This document shows, one piece after another, positions 17,549-27,127 of a stretch of 35,883 bases of DNA (position 1 is the stretch's first letter; every line of letters begins with the position of its first letter). Source of the stretch: a bacterium (GTDB lineage Bacteria > Bacillota_I > Bacilli_A > RF39 > UBA660); NCBI GenBank assembly GCA_029218465.1, contig JAQXRJ010000031.1:1-35883 (forward strand), given 5' to 3'. Under the pieces are notes generated by a model. That model was not told the origin of the DNA. It made no database searches and saw nothing but the letters and a program-made list of their open reading frames with translations. A program made the position numbers and the translations under genes.

Positions 17549-19771
17549 ATGTATGAAGATGTTATATTAAAATGCATTCATGAAATCAGTGATGATGAAG
17601 AAAAAAATTTTCTTGTAATTAAAAAATATTTCAGCAATTATAATATTTCGATTGATGATATTTATTCTGAAATTTGTAAATGGATTAAAGAAGAAATGCT
17701 AATATATGAGAGATATGCAACGCCGTTGTTAATTTCTCTTATTAATAATGGAGTTGATTTTTATAGACCTGGTCTTTATGAAGATTCAGTTTTATTTGAT
17801 ACATTATGTTTGGGTTTTAAACTTGAAAACTTTAAAAAAATATTAAATGCATTTATAAAAAACGGTCTAGATATTAATAAAAGATTTAAATCACAAAATA
17901 AATCGTATTCAATTTTAGAATATTTAATGCTTTCAGACAATTATAAAGAAGATATATCAGAAATATATATGCTATTAATTGAATGTGGATATAAAACGAC
18001 GCTTAAGGATACTTTTTTTGATGAATATTTTAAAAAACAGGATTATTCTTCTAGCAATTATATTCAATCAATGAAAGACAAAGTCAAAGCAATTTACGAT
18101 AGGGAAATAAGAAAAAATAGTATAAATATTGATGAAAAAATAATTAATTCTGATTTAACAACTAAGATAAAATATGCAATAGATAATGTTAACTCCGACA
18201 TAGAAGTCAATTCTTTGTTAATTAATCAATTATTTGGAGATATAAATAATAAATATGGAGTAAATAACAATAGTCTTATTCAGAGAATTTTATTAGAAGA
18301 GAATCTAAATGAATCTAATCTATTAGAATTAATAGAAACAATATTATATTGTGGAGTAGATGCCAATTATATTAATTCTGATTGTAATTGCATGATTACA
18401 ACAGCACTACATTCAAGCTATAGCGAAAAATTTATATTGGAATTAATTTCTATTGCAGTATTATATGGTTATGATATAAACAATAAGCATAATAATAATA
18501 CAACTATTTTACATTCAGCAATGTTATGTCCAAGATGCATTGATATATTAAAGTTTTATGATTATTTAATTGTTCTTGGTTATGATTCAACTATTTTGTA
18601 TCAAGATAATGATAAATATGATTATAATTTAGAAGATTGTCTTTTATATGCTAGTTTGTGTAATCAAAATCACGTTGGTGAAAAGTGGTATGATGAAAAA
18701 TATAGTAAAACAGTTTTTGCAAAATTTGAAGAGAAATATCACGGTATAGTGGAAAAAAATGATAATAAAAAAATCAAAGATAATGGATTAGACGATATTG
18801 AAATCAATGATCCACCTATTGAAAAAATAAATTTATCAGAGAAAAATTTAGAGATTATAGAAAAATATGGAAAAATTCTTAATTACAATAATTATATATC
18901 TGATCCTGCTATAGGAAGAGAGAATGAACTCAGAAAAGTAGAGGTTGCACTTGCTTCTATGAAAAAAATGCCAATATTAGTCGGAAATGCTGGTGTAGGA
19001 AAAACTGCGATTGTAGATTCTTTGGTTTATAATATAAATAATAATAATGTCCCTAAATTCTTAAAAGATCAAATAATTCTTGAGATAAATGCTAATTCTC
19101 TTGTTGCTGGAACAAGCTATAGAGGAGAATTTGAAGAAAAATTGGAAGAATTATTTAAAGAATGTAGTGAAAAAAATATAATATTATTTATAGATGAAAT
19201 ACATACTATATATGGTGCTGGAGTATGTAAGGATGAATCAAATGATATGGCTTCTGTATTAAAAAAATATATAGATAAGAATAATCTTAAAGTGATAGGA
19301 GCAACCACTGATTATGAATATAATAAGTTTTTTTCTAAAGATGCTTTAAAAAGAAGATTTTTAAGAATTGATGTTAAAGAACCCAAAGAAGATTTATTAA
19401 AAATTATAATTCCAAAAGTAATAGATGATTATAGTGTTTTATATGGAATAAATAAAACAAAAAATGTACAGAAGAAAGAATTTATTCATTTGTTAATTGA
19501 AAGTACAAAAATTAATCATAGAGTTTATGACGATAGGGTTAATAATCCAGATTTAGTAATATCTATTATAGATATTGCTTATGCATATGCTAAATTTGAA
19601 GATAGTGATGAAATTAATATTGGACATTTTATTAAAAGTTTTGAAGATTGTGATAGATTATATGATGCTTCAAAAGAAGATGCAATTATGAAATTAAATA
19701 AACTTAATCAATGTAATAAAAATATAGAAAATCAAAAGTGTAAAATAATTAAATTTCCTTGTTTAAAATAA
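17549..19771 (+). CDS. Ankyrin-repeat-like N-terminus fused to a single ClpB/ClpC D1-type AAA+ ATPase
   Basis: N-term ankyrin-like repeats (e.g. ILYCGVDANYIN...TALHSS, AVLYGYDINNKHNNNTTILHSAML); AAA+ Walker [15 protein letters not shown], pore loop AGTSYRGEFEEKL, Walker B ILFIDEIH, sensor GATTDYEY, RRF Arg finger; no M-domain or D2. ATG 17549 with RBS agaggga; ORF-track start is an upstream GTG. Confidence 0.88.
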   Translation: MYEDVILKCIHEISDDEEKNFLVIKKYFSNYNISIDDIYSEICKWIKEEMLIYERYATPLLISLINNGVDFYRPGLYEDSVLFDTLCLGFKLENFKKILNAFIKNGLDINKRFKSQNKSYSILEYLMLSDNYKEDISEIYMLLIECGYKTTLKDTFFDEYFKKQDYSSSNYIQSMKDKVKAIYDREIRKNSINIDEKIINSDLTTKIKYAIDNVNSDIEVNSLLINQLFGDINNKYGVNNNSLIQRILLEENLNESNLLELIETILYCGVDANYINSDCNCMITTALHSSYSEKFILELISIAVLYGYDINNKHNNNTTILHSAMLCPRCIDILKFYDYLIVLGYDSTILYQDNDKYDYNLEDCLLYASLCNQNHVGEKWYDEKYSKTVFAKFEEKYHGIVEKNDNKKIKDNGLDDIEINDPPIEKINLSEKNLEIIEKYGKILNYNNYISDPAIGRENELRKVEVALASMKKMPILVGNAGVGKTAIVDSLVYNINNNNVPKFLKDQIILEINANSLVAGTSYRGEFEEKLEELFKECSEKNIILFIDEIHTIYGAGVCKDESNDMASVLKKYIDKNNLKVIGATTDYEYNKFFSKDALKRRFLRIDVKEPKEDLLKIIIPKVIDDYSVLYGINKTKNVQKKEFIHLLIESTKINHRVYDDRVNNPDLVISIIDIAYAYAKFEDSDEINIGHFIKSFEDCDRLYDASKEDAIMKLNKLNQCNKNIENQKCKIIKFPCLK

Positions 19772-19811
19772 TTAGAAATCATTGAATTTAATATTTTTTT
19801 GTTATAAAATA

Positions 19812-20005
19812 TAAGTAACTTCTTTGGGAAGAGTAATTATTACTTTTATTTTAGAGAGATACTGTTTGGTGAAAAGTATTATGAATTTATAATGAAGACA
19901 CCCATAATTTTGAAGTCGTATGTCTGCGTTAAAGATTAAAGAGTAAAATAAAAGGTGGCACCGCCCGTAAAGGGCCCTTACATAGTGTTATCTTTTTTTG
20001 TTATA
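19812..20005 (+). promoter_or_regulatory. T-box leader upstream of hisS-aspS
   Basis: T-box AAAAGGTGGCACCGCCCGTAAAGGGCCCTT folds as AAGG/CCTT + bulge TGGCACC + GCCC/GGGC; Stem I with ACTTC/GAAGT, GGG/CCC, AGTA E-loop, ATTAT/ATAAT, GGTGA-containing distal loop and GAA-GAC-A specifier strand. Confidence 0.92.
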
Positions 20006-20020
20006 AAAGGGAGGAAAAAT

Positions 20021-21364
20021 ATGATAACAAAGCCAAAAGGATGTATTGATTTAAATGGACTGGAAGCAAAAAAATGGAAATATGTTTCTAAAGTAATTGA
20101 TTCATTGATGGAAAAGTATAACTATAATTATATTCGTACACCAATTTTTGAATCGAGTGAAGTATTTCATAGAGGTGTAGGAGAGACTACTGATATTGTA
20201 TCTAAGGAAACATATGACTTTATAGATAGAGGTGGCAGAAAAATGACTCTTCGTCCTGAAGGAACTGCAGGAGTTGTTAGAAGCTTTGTAGAAAATAAGA
20301 TGTATGGAGATCCAAATCAACCTGTTAAACTATACTATAATGGAACAATGTATAGATATGAAAGACCACAAGCAGGAAGAGATAGAGAATTAACTCAATT
20401 CGGTGTTGAAGTATTAGGAAGTGATGATCCTTTAATAGATTCTGAAGTTATTTCTATACCTGTTAATTTATTTAAATTGCTTGGTTTAAATGAAGTTAAG
20501 GTAAAAATTAATACTTTGGGAGATAAAGAATCTCGTAATATGTATAGAGATGCATTGATAAAATATTTTAAACCTCATCTTAAGGATTTATGTGAAGATT
20601 GTAATAGTCGTTTTGAAAAAAATCCAATGAGAATATTAGATTGCAAAGTTGATAAAGATAGTGATATTTTAAAGAATGCTCCAAAGACTATTGATTATTT
20701 AAATGAAGATTCTAAAGAAAGATTTAATAAAGTTAAAGAATATTTATCAGAGTTGGAGATTGATTATGAAATAGATGAAAAGTTAGTTAGAGGACTTGAC
20801 TATTATAATCATACTGTATTTGAAGTTGAAGCAAGCGTAGCTGGATTTGGCTCAAATAACGTTCTAGCAGGAGGTGGAAGATATAATGGACTTGTTGAAC
20901 TTTTAGATGGACCATCAACACCTGGTATGGGATTTGCACTAGGAATGGGAAGGCTAATAATGGCTTTAGAACTTGAAAAAATTAAACTTCCAATAGATGA
21001 TGAAGTTGAAGTGTTTGTAATGTATGTTTCTGATACTGAGAAGAAATATGCTGCTAGTCTTGTTCAAATGTTAAGAATGTACGGTTTCAAAGTTGAAACA
21101 GAATACACAGGAAGAGGATTAAAAGGACAATTTAAGCAAGCTGACAGATTAAATGCAAAGTATTTGATAATATTAAATGACGAAGACTTATCACATGATG
21201 AAATAAAGATTAAGGATAATAAAACAAAAGAGGAAAATCTAGTAGGAATAGATTATATTATGTATTATTTAGATGAAATGTTATCTAAAGAAGATGATTG
21301 TTGTTGTGATGATGATTGTGACTGTGGTGTAGATTGCCATTGTCATGATGATATAGAATTTTAA
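20021..21364 (+). CDS. hisS: Histidyl-tRNA synthetase with Cys-rich C-terminal tail
   Basis: Class II motif TLRPEGTAGVVRSFVE, YERPQAGRDRELTQFGVE, RGLDYYNHTVFEV, GGRYNGLV. ATG 20021 preceded by aagggagg. Confidence 0.97.
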   Translation: MITKPKGCIDLNGLEAKKWKYVSKVIDSLMEKYNYNYIRTPIFESSEVFHRGVGETTDIVSKETYDFIDRGGRKMTLRPEGTAGVVRSFVENKMYGDPNQPVKLYYNGTMYRYERPQAGRDRELTQFGVEVLGSDDPLIDSEVISIPVNLFKLLGLNEVKVKINTLGDKESRNMYRDALIKYFKPHLKDLCEDCNSRFEKNPMRILDCKVDKDSDILKNAPKTIDYLNEDSKERFNKVKEYLSELEIDYEIDEKLVRGLDYYNHTVFEVEASVAGFGSNNVLAGGGRYNGLVELLDGPSTPGMGFALGMGRLIMALELEKIKLPIDDEVEVFVMYVSDTEKKYAASLVQMLRMYGFKVETEYTGRGLKGQFKQADRLNAKYLIILNDEDLSHDEIKIKDNKTKEENLVGIDYIMYYLDEMLSKEDDCCCDDDCDCGVDCHCHDDIEF

Positions 21365-21441
21365 TTAACCATACAATTAACATAAGTAATTATATTTAAT
21401 AAAATACATTTTATCAAAATAAATTAGAAAGGCTAATAATT

Positions 21442-23184
21442 ATGAAGAAATATAATAATGGAGAATTTACAATAAATAATGTGGGTGATAAAGTTGAACT
21501 TTTTGGATGGGTTCAAAAGAAAAGAAATTTAGGTGGATTAGTATTTATAGATTTAAGAGATAGATCAGGTATTATTCAGTTAGTTGTTAATCCAGATAGT
21601 AAATACTATGATTTAGCTTCTTCTTTAAAAAGTGAATCAGTAATAAAAGTAACTGGTAAAGTGTTTGAAAGACAAAGCAAAAATACTAAGATTCCAACAG
21701 GAGAAGTTGAAGTAATAGTTGATAGTTTAGAGTTAATTAACAAATGCGAGGATATTCCATTTGAAATAACTAATGATTCAACTGCTCTTGAGGATACAAG
21801 ACTTAAATATAGATATTTAGATATTAGAAGAGATAATATAAAAAATAATTTGATTTTAAGACATAAAGTATGTATGATTACTAGAAATTTTTTATCTAAT
21901 AATGGATTTGTTGAAGTGGAAACACCAATATTATGTGTACCAACACCAGAAGGTGCGAGAGACTATTTAGTGCCTTCAAGAGTATTTAATGGTAGATTCT
22001 ACGCACTTCCACAATCACCACAAATATATAAGCAGTTATTAATGATAGGTGGTATGGAAAAATATTTCCAAATAGCAAGATGTTTTAGAGATGAAGATTT
22101 AAGATCTGATAGACAACCTGAATTTACTCAAATAGATATTGAAATGAGTTTTGCAAATGAAGAAGATATTTGGTCAATAGTTGAAGGTTTAATGAACGAT
22201 ATTTTTAAACAAATTAAAAATGTTAAGTTAGATAAATTTCCAAGACTTACTTACAATGAATGTATGAATAGATTTGGTAGTGATAAGCCTGATACTAGAT
22301 TTGAAATGGAATTACAAGATATAAGTGAAATATTTAATAACACTACTTTTGAAATATTTAGAAATATATTAAATGAAAATGGCATTATTAATGCAATAGT
22401 ATTAAAAAATAAAGCCGATTCTTTGTCAAGAAAAGACATTGATAAATTAACTGATTTGGTTAAAGTATATAAAGCTAAAGCGTTATCTTATTTAAAGTAT
22501 AATGATAATGAACTAACTGGATCAATATCTAAGGTTCTTAGTGATAAAGAAAAACAAGATTTAATTATTAAATTAGGTTTGTCTAATAATGATATGGTAT
22601 TTATAGTTGCAGATAAGAAGAATATCGTACAAGCTTCACTAGGTGCTTTGAGACTAAACTTAGGAAAAAAATATGGACTTATTGATACATCGAAATATAA
22701 TTTTTTATGGGTAACAGAATTTCCAATGTATGAATATTCTGAAGAAGAAAATAGATATGTTGCCGCACATCATCCGTTTACTTCACCTAGATTAGAAGAT
22801 ATGGATAAACTATTAACTGATCAAGAAAATTGTTATTCAAGAGCATATGACTTAGTGTTAAATGGATATGAGCTTTTAAGTGGATCTGTTAGAATTCATG
22901 ATAGTCAAACTCAAGCAAAAGTTTTTGAAGCAATCGGATTATCTGAAGAAGAAGCAAAAAGAAAATTTGGATTTTTCTTAGATGCATTTAAATATGGTGC
23001 GCCTCCTCATTGTGGGGTTGGCATTGGCCTTGAAAGATTAATCATGATATTATCTAATACAGATAATATTAGAGATGTAGTTGCTTTTCCTAAAACTGCA
23101 AGTGCATCATGTTTAATGAGTGAGGCTCCAGGTGTTGTAGATGAAAAGGCTCTAAATGATCTTGGAATTAAATTAAATAAATAA
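21442..23184 (+). CDS. aspS: Aspartyl-tRNA synthetase (bacterial type)
   Basis: VELFGWVQKKRNLGGLVFIDLRDRSGIIQLVVNP, TPEGARDYLVPSR, ALPQSPQIYKQLLMIGG, FRDEDLRSDRQPEFTQIDIEMSF. Confidence 0.97.
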   Translation: MKKYNNGEFTINNVGDKVELFGWVQKKRNLGGLVFIDLRDRSGIIQLVVNPDSKYYDLASSLKSESVIKVTGKVFERQSKNTKIPTGEVEVIVDSLELINKCEDIPFEITNDSTALEDTRLKYRYLDIRRDNIKNNLILRHKVCMITRNFLSNNGFVEVETPILCVPTPEGARDYLVPSRVFNGRFYALPQSPQIYKQLLMIGGMEKYFQIARCFRDEDLRSDRQPEFTQIDIEMSFANEEDIWSIVEGLMNDIFKQIKNVKLDKFPRLTYNECMNRFGSDKPDTRFEMELQDISEIFNNTTFEIFRNILNENGIINAIVLKNKADSLSRKDIDKLTDLVKVYKAKALSYLKYNDNELTGSISKVLSDKEKQDLIIKLGLSNNDMVFIVADKKNIVQASLGALRLNLGKKYGLIDTSKYNFLWVTEFPMYEYSEEENRYVAAHHPFTSPRLEDMDKLLTDQENCYSRAYDLVLNGYELLSGSVRIHDSQTQAKVFEAIGLSEEEAKRKFGFFLDAFKYGAPPHCGVGIGLERLIMILSNTDNIRDVVAFPKTASASCLMSEAPGVVDEKALNDLGIKLNK

Positions 23185-23193
23185 TTGTAAATC

Positions 23194-23239
23194 AAAAGTG
23201 TAAAATTGTAATTGATTAACAATTTATACGCTTTTTTTG
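23194..23239 (+). terminator. Intrinsic terminator after aspS
   Basis: AAAGTGTAAAATTGT...ACAATTTATACGCTTTTTTT. Confidence 0.8.
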
Positions 23240-23440
23240 TTGCTCTAAATTTAATTATCATATATACTTTGTTTAGAATGAAGGGAGTGTTAAATTAATA
23301 TTAAGAATATTAACTTTGAGTATTGCAACTTTAAAATCTGATGAATGATTAAAAATATAAGGATATATTAAAATTTATATTTCTAATGTTAATTTATAAA
23401 TAATAATGGTAAAAAAATTAAGAATTGGAGGTTTTTTCTA

Positions 23441-24229
23441 ATGAAAAAAACAGTAATGATAATTGTAATATTATTTCTAGTGAGTTGTATACCACTTGCA
23501 TATTATTTTGGAACAAAAAATGTTTCTGTTACAAATTATAATCAAAATGATGATGTTCAAAAAGAATTGTCAGAATATGATGGCCCATCATACAATTTAG
23601 TTAATAAACTATATGAACCTTTTACTTATAATACTTGGGATATTGAAGATGAAGAAATATATAAGAATGATATTCTTACGTCAAATGATTTGTCATCAAA
23701 ATATAAAAAAAGATTAGCCTTAGCATATTTTTTAGATGATAATCCAAATTTTGATTTTGATAATAATATAAAGTCTGAAACATTAGAAAGCTATTATGTA
23801 AAATTATTTGGTGAAAATTCGGGATATGTAAAAGAAGACTTTAATAGTTATGGTATTGCAACACTTGATGTTGGATATGACTCAAAGACTGATTCATATA
23901 ATTTTGATATTGCTGCTGGTGATGCAACTTTTGAAATGTATGATAGATATTTGTATAATACTGAAAAAAAAGATAATAAAATTTATTTATATGAATATGC
24001 GTTAATTGCAAGTGGTGAATATAATGAAGATGGTAATCTCATATATACCTATTTTGCAAATTTATCTGATATGAAATTAAAGAAAAATTCCGTATATGAA
24101 TGTTCTTATTTTGGACTTGGAAAAAATTATTTTGAACAATTGAAAGATAAAATTAATAAATATAAATATACATTTGAATTAGATAAAAATAATAATTATA
24201 TTTTTACAAAAATAGAAAAAATAAAGTAA
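23441..24229 (+). CDS. Putative lipoprotein, unknown function
   Basis: MKKTVMIIVILFLVSC lipobox-like (LVSC) N-terminus; RBS ggagg; 262 aa. Confidence 0.7.
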   Translation: MKKTVMIIVILFLVSCIPLAYYFGTKNVSVTNYNQNDDVQKELSEYDGPSYNLVNKLYEPFTYNTWDIEDEEIYKNDILTSNDLSSKYKKRLALAYFLDDNPNFDFDNNIKSETLESYYVKLFGENSGYVKEDFNSYGIATLDVGYDSKTDSYNFDIAAGDATFEMYDRYLYNTEKKDNKIYLYEYALIASGEYNEDGNLIYTYFANLSDMKLKKNSVYECSYFGLGKNYFEQLKDKINKYKYTFELDKNNNYIFTKIEKIK

Positions 24230-24267
24230 TATATAAAGAATAGTTTTTTATTGGTTTTTTGTTCACT

Positions 24268-24297
24268 AAACTTCAAACAATTAATTTGAAGTTTTTT
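24268..24297 (+). terminator. Intrinsic terminator
   Basis: AACTTCAAAcaattaaTTTGAAGTTTTTT. Confidence 0.9.
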
Positions 24298-24421
24298 CGT
24301 TATATTAATTTTTTTTAAAAGATATTTAAATGAATTAATTATTTTGTTTTATTAAAAATACTTTAACTAATAAAAAAACTATGTTATAATTTTTTTATAA
24401 TAGATAAGTGGGTTGATTGAT

Positions 24422-26191
24422 ATGATTGGAAAAATAATTAATATAGAAGAAGACAATGTTATAGTTAAATTAGAAATAGATATATCTAAGCAATCTAATT
24501 TAGTAAATGTTCATGTTATTTTTGAAAGTAATAATGAAAAAATCGTTGGTGAAATTAGAAGTATTTCTCTTGATACAGCAAAAATTGCGGTAGTTGGACA
24601 AATAACTAATAATATTTTTACACCTGGAGGTCTAAAAAAACCATCTTTTTCTTCGATTGTTAGAATAATCAATATGGAAGAATTAGAACTAATATTAGGA
24701 AAGCAAACTATAACTGGTAACGATCAAATTACATTAGGTTATTCTACAATATATAATAATTATAAAATAAATATTGGAATTAATTCATTTTTTAGTAATC
24801 ATTTTGCAATTTTAGGAAATACTGGTTCTGGTAAAAGCTTTACTGTATCAAGACTTATTCAGAATATATTTACAAGTAGTAATTATGTACCTATTAATTC
24901 AAATATATTTATATTTGATGCATACGGTGAATATAAGAATGCCTTTTCAAGATTAAATGAGATATCTCCTATGTTAAATACTAAATGCTATACAACAGAT
25001 ACTATCTCTCCTGATAGTGAAATTTTTAAAATTCCATTATGGTTGTTAAAAACTGATGATATTGCTCTTTTATTAGAGGCAAGTGTCCCATCTCAACTAT
25101 CAATTATTGATAAAGCGTTAAGACTTGTTCCTATAATAAAAGGAAATGATGGAGAATCAATTAAGCATTGTAATGATATTATTGCAAGAGCAATATTAGA
25201 TATACTTAAGAGTGGTAAAGATACTATTAAAATTAGTGATCAAATAAAAGCAATATTATCAACAGTTTCTACTCCAACACTAAATCTTGATACTATAATT
25301 GCACAACCAGGATACAATAGACCATTAAAACAATGCTTATTTGTTGATAATAATGGTAAAATGCTTGAAATGGAATTAGTTACAAATTTTATGTCAACTT
25401 ATTTAATAGACGGACTTGTTGAGCCAGTTGCGAGAGAAGATGTAATGTATACTCTTAAGGATTTAGAAAAAGCAATGGAGTTTGCACTTATTTCAGAAGG
25501 CATATTAAAAAGCGATAAAGTATTTGATTATGCTAATATTTTAAGTGTAAGACTTCATACTTTAGTAAATAGTGAATGCAATACATTTTTTGAATATGAT
25601 AGGATGATATCAAGAGATGAATATATTAAAAGTTTAATAACAACAAATGATGGTAAAAAAGCTCAAATTATTAATTTTAATATAAATTCTGTTAATGATA
25701 GAATGGCAAAATCAATAGTAAAAATAATATCTAAGTTGTTATTTGATTTTTCAACAAAGAATAAGAATCGAGCAAGTATACCATTTCATATAATTGTTGA
25801 AGAAGCCCATAGATATGTTCAAAATGATATTGATGCTGAACTTCTTGGCTATAATATATTTGATAGAATTACTAAAGAAGGAAGAAAATATGGGATACTT
25901 CTTGGACTTATAACTCAAAGACCTAGCGAACTTAGTGATACATCGATTTCACAGTGTTCTAACTTCCTAATTTTAAGAACACTTCATCCTAAAGATTTAA
26001 GATATATTAAAGAAATGGTACCTAACATGAGTGAAGAGGTTATATCTATGCTTAAGACATTACAGCCTGGAAATGCAATTGGATTTGGAAGTGCTTTTAA
26101 GGTTCCGACGAATGTCAAAATTGAAAAACCAAATCCTGAACCATTAAGTAATAACTGTGACGTTGTAAAAGTTTGGTATAGTAATAACTAA
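24422..26191 (+). CDS. HerA-like ATP-dependent DNA translocase/helicase (HAS-barrel + FtsK/HerA ATPase)
   Basis: Walker A AILGNTGSGKSFTVSRL, IFIFDAYGEY, IIVEEAHRYV, GLITQRPSELSDTSISQCSNFLILR. Confidence 0.88.
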   Translation: MIGKIINIEEDNVIVKLEIDISKQSNLVNVHVIFESNNEKIVGEIRSISLDTAKIAVVGQITNNIFTPGGLKKPSFSSIVRIINMEELELILGKQTITGNDQITLGYSTIYNNYKINIGINSFFSNHFAILGNTGSGKSFTVSRLIQNIFTSSNYVPINSNIFIFDAYGEYKNAFSRLNEISPMLNTKCYTTDTISPDSEIFKIPLWLLKTDDIALLLEASVPSQLSIIDKALRLVPIIKGNDGESIKHCNDIIARAILDILKSGKDTIKISDQIKAILSTVSTPTLNLDTIIAQPGYNRPLKQCLFVDNNGKMLEMELVTNFMSTYLIDGLVEPVAREDVMYTLKDLEKAMEFALISEGILKSDKVFDYANILSVRLHTLVNSECNTFFEYDRMISRDEYIKSLITTNDGKKAQIINFNINSVNDRMAKSIVKIISKLLFDFSTKNKNRASIPFHIIVEEAHRYVQNDIDAELLGYNIFDRITKEGRKYGILLGLITQRPSELSDTSISQCSNFLILRTLHPKDLRYIKEMVPNMSEEVISMLKTLQPGNAIGFGSAFKVPTNVKIEKPNPEPLSNNCDVVKVWYSNN

Positions 26192-26254
26192 AAACACTTT
26201 AATTTTAAAAAAAAATATGTTACAATTTCTTTGTAATAGGATAGGAGGAATAAA

Positions 26255-26650
26255 ATGGCTTTAGATAAATTTAAAAATTTTCTTTCAGGAAAAGAAGATG
26301 AAACTAATACGGAGTATTATAATAATGATGAAACTGAATCAGAAAATAAAATGATATTACTTGAGCCTCGTGCTTATTCTGAGTCACAACAAATTGCGGA
26401 TTATTTAAAAAGTAGAAGTGCTGTTGTTGTTAATTTAAAAAGAGTAACACCGGACCAAGCAAAAAGAATTGTTGATTTCCTAAGTGGAACGTTATATGCC
26501 ATAGGTGGAGATTTACAAAAATTAGGTGGAGGAATATTTCTATGTACTCCAAATAATATTAATGTAGAAGGAAAAATTACTGATGAGAATGCACCGGTAA
26601 AATCATCCAAAGGAAAAAAGCAAGATGATGAAGAGGAATTTAATTGGTAA
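26255..26650 (+). CDS. sepF: Cell division protein SepF
   Basis: [66 protein letters not shown]. Confidence 0.95.
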   Translation: MALDKFKNFLSGKEDETNTEYYNNDETESENKMILLEPRAYSESQQIADYLKSRSAVVVNLKRVTPDQAKRIVDFLSGTLYAIGGDLQKLGGGIFLCTPNNINVEGKITDENAPVKSSKGKKQDDEEEFNW

Positions 26651-26679
26651 TTAATCTTTAATGAAAGGTTGGTGATAAT

Positions 26680-27114
26680 ATGAATAAATTCAATATTGAA
26701 GAATATGGATACAGTAAAGTTGAAGTAAATAAATTTATTGATGATGTTATCAGCCAAACTGAAGCAATTATTAAAAGAGTTAAGAAACAAAATCAAGAGA
26801 TAAAAGAATTGAAACAGCAATTAGAAACATATAAAAAAATGGAGGACACTCTTAAAAATTCAATGTTTAAAGCTGAAGAAGCCAGTAACAATATAAAAAG
26901 ACAAGCTCTTGAAGAAGGAAAAATAATTGTAAGTGATGCTAAAAAAAATGCATCGAGAATCGTAAATGATGCATTAATTAGAAGTGAAAAAATAGAGCTT
27001 AAAGCAGAAAATTTAGAAAGAAATGCTAGAATCTTTAAGAAAAAGTTAAAATTAATTATTGAACAGCAATTATCTGTTGTTGAAGAAATAGAAGAATTAA
27101 AATTAGAAGATTAG
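26680..27114 (+). CDS. divIVA: DivIVA-family coiled-coil protein
   Basis: YGYSKVEVNKFIDDVISQTEAIIKRVKKQNQEIKELKQQLETYKKMEDTLKNSMFKAEEASNNIKRQALEEGKIIVSDAKKNASRIV; directly after sepF. Confidence 0.88.
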   Translation: MNKFNIEEYGYSKVEVNKFIDDVISQTEAIIKRVKKQNQEIKELKQQLETYKKMEDTLKNSMFKAEEASNNIKRQALEEGKIIVSDAKKNASRIVNDALIRSEKIELKAENLERNARIFKKKLKLIIEQQLSVVEEIEELKLED

Positions 27115-27127
27115 AGAGGTAGAAAAT

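Noticed and set aside
19955-20020. N-terminal extension of HisRS (MAPPVKGPYIVLSFFVIKGRKN) in the ORF track
   Set aside because: It translates the T-box antiterminator and RBS; the real start is ATG 20021 after AAGGGAGG.
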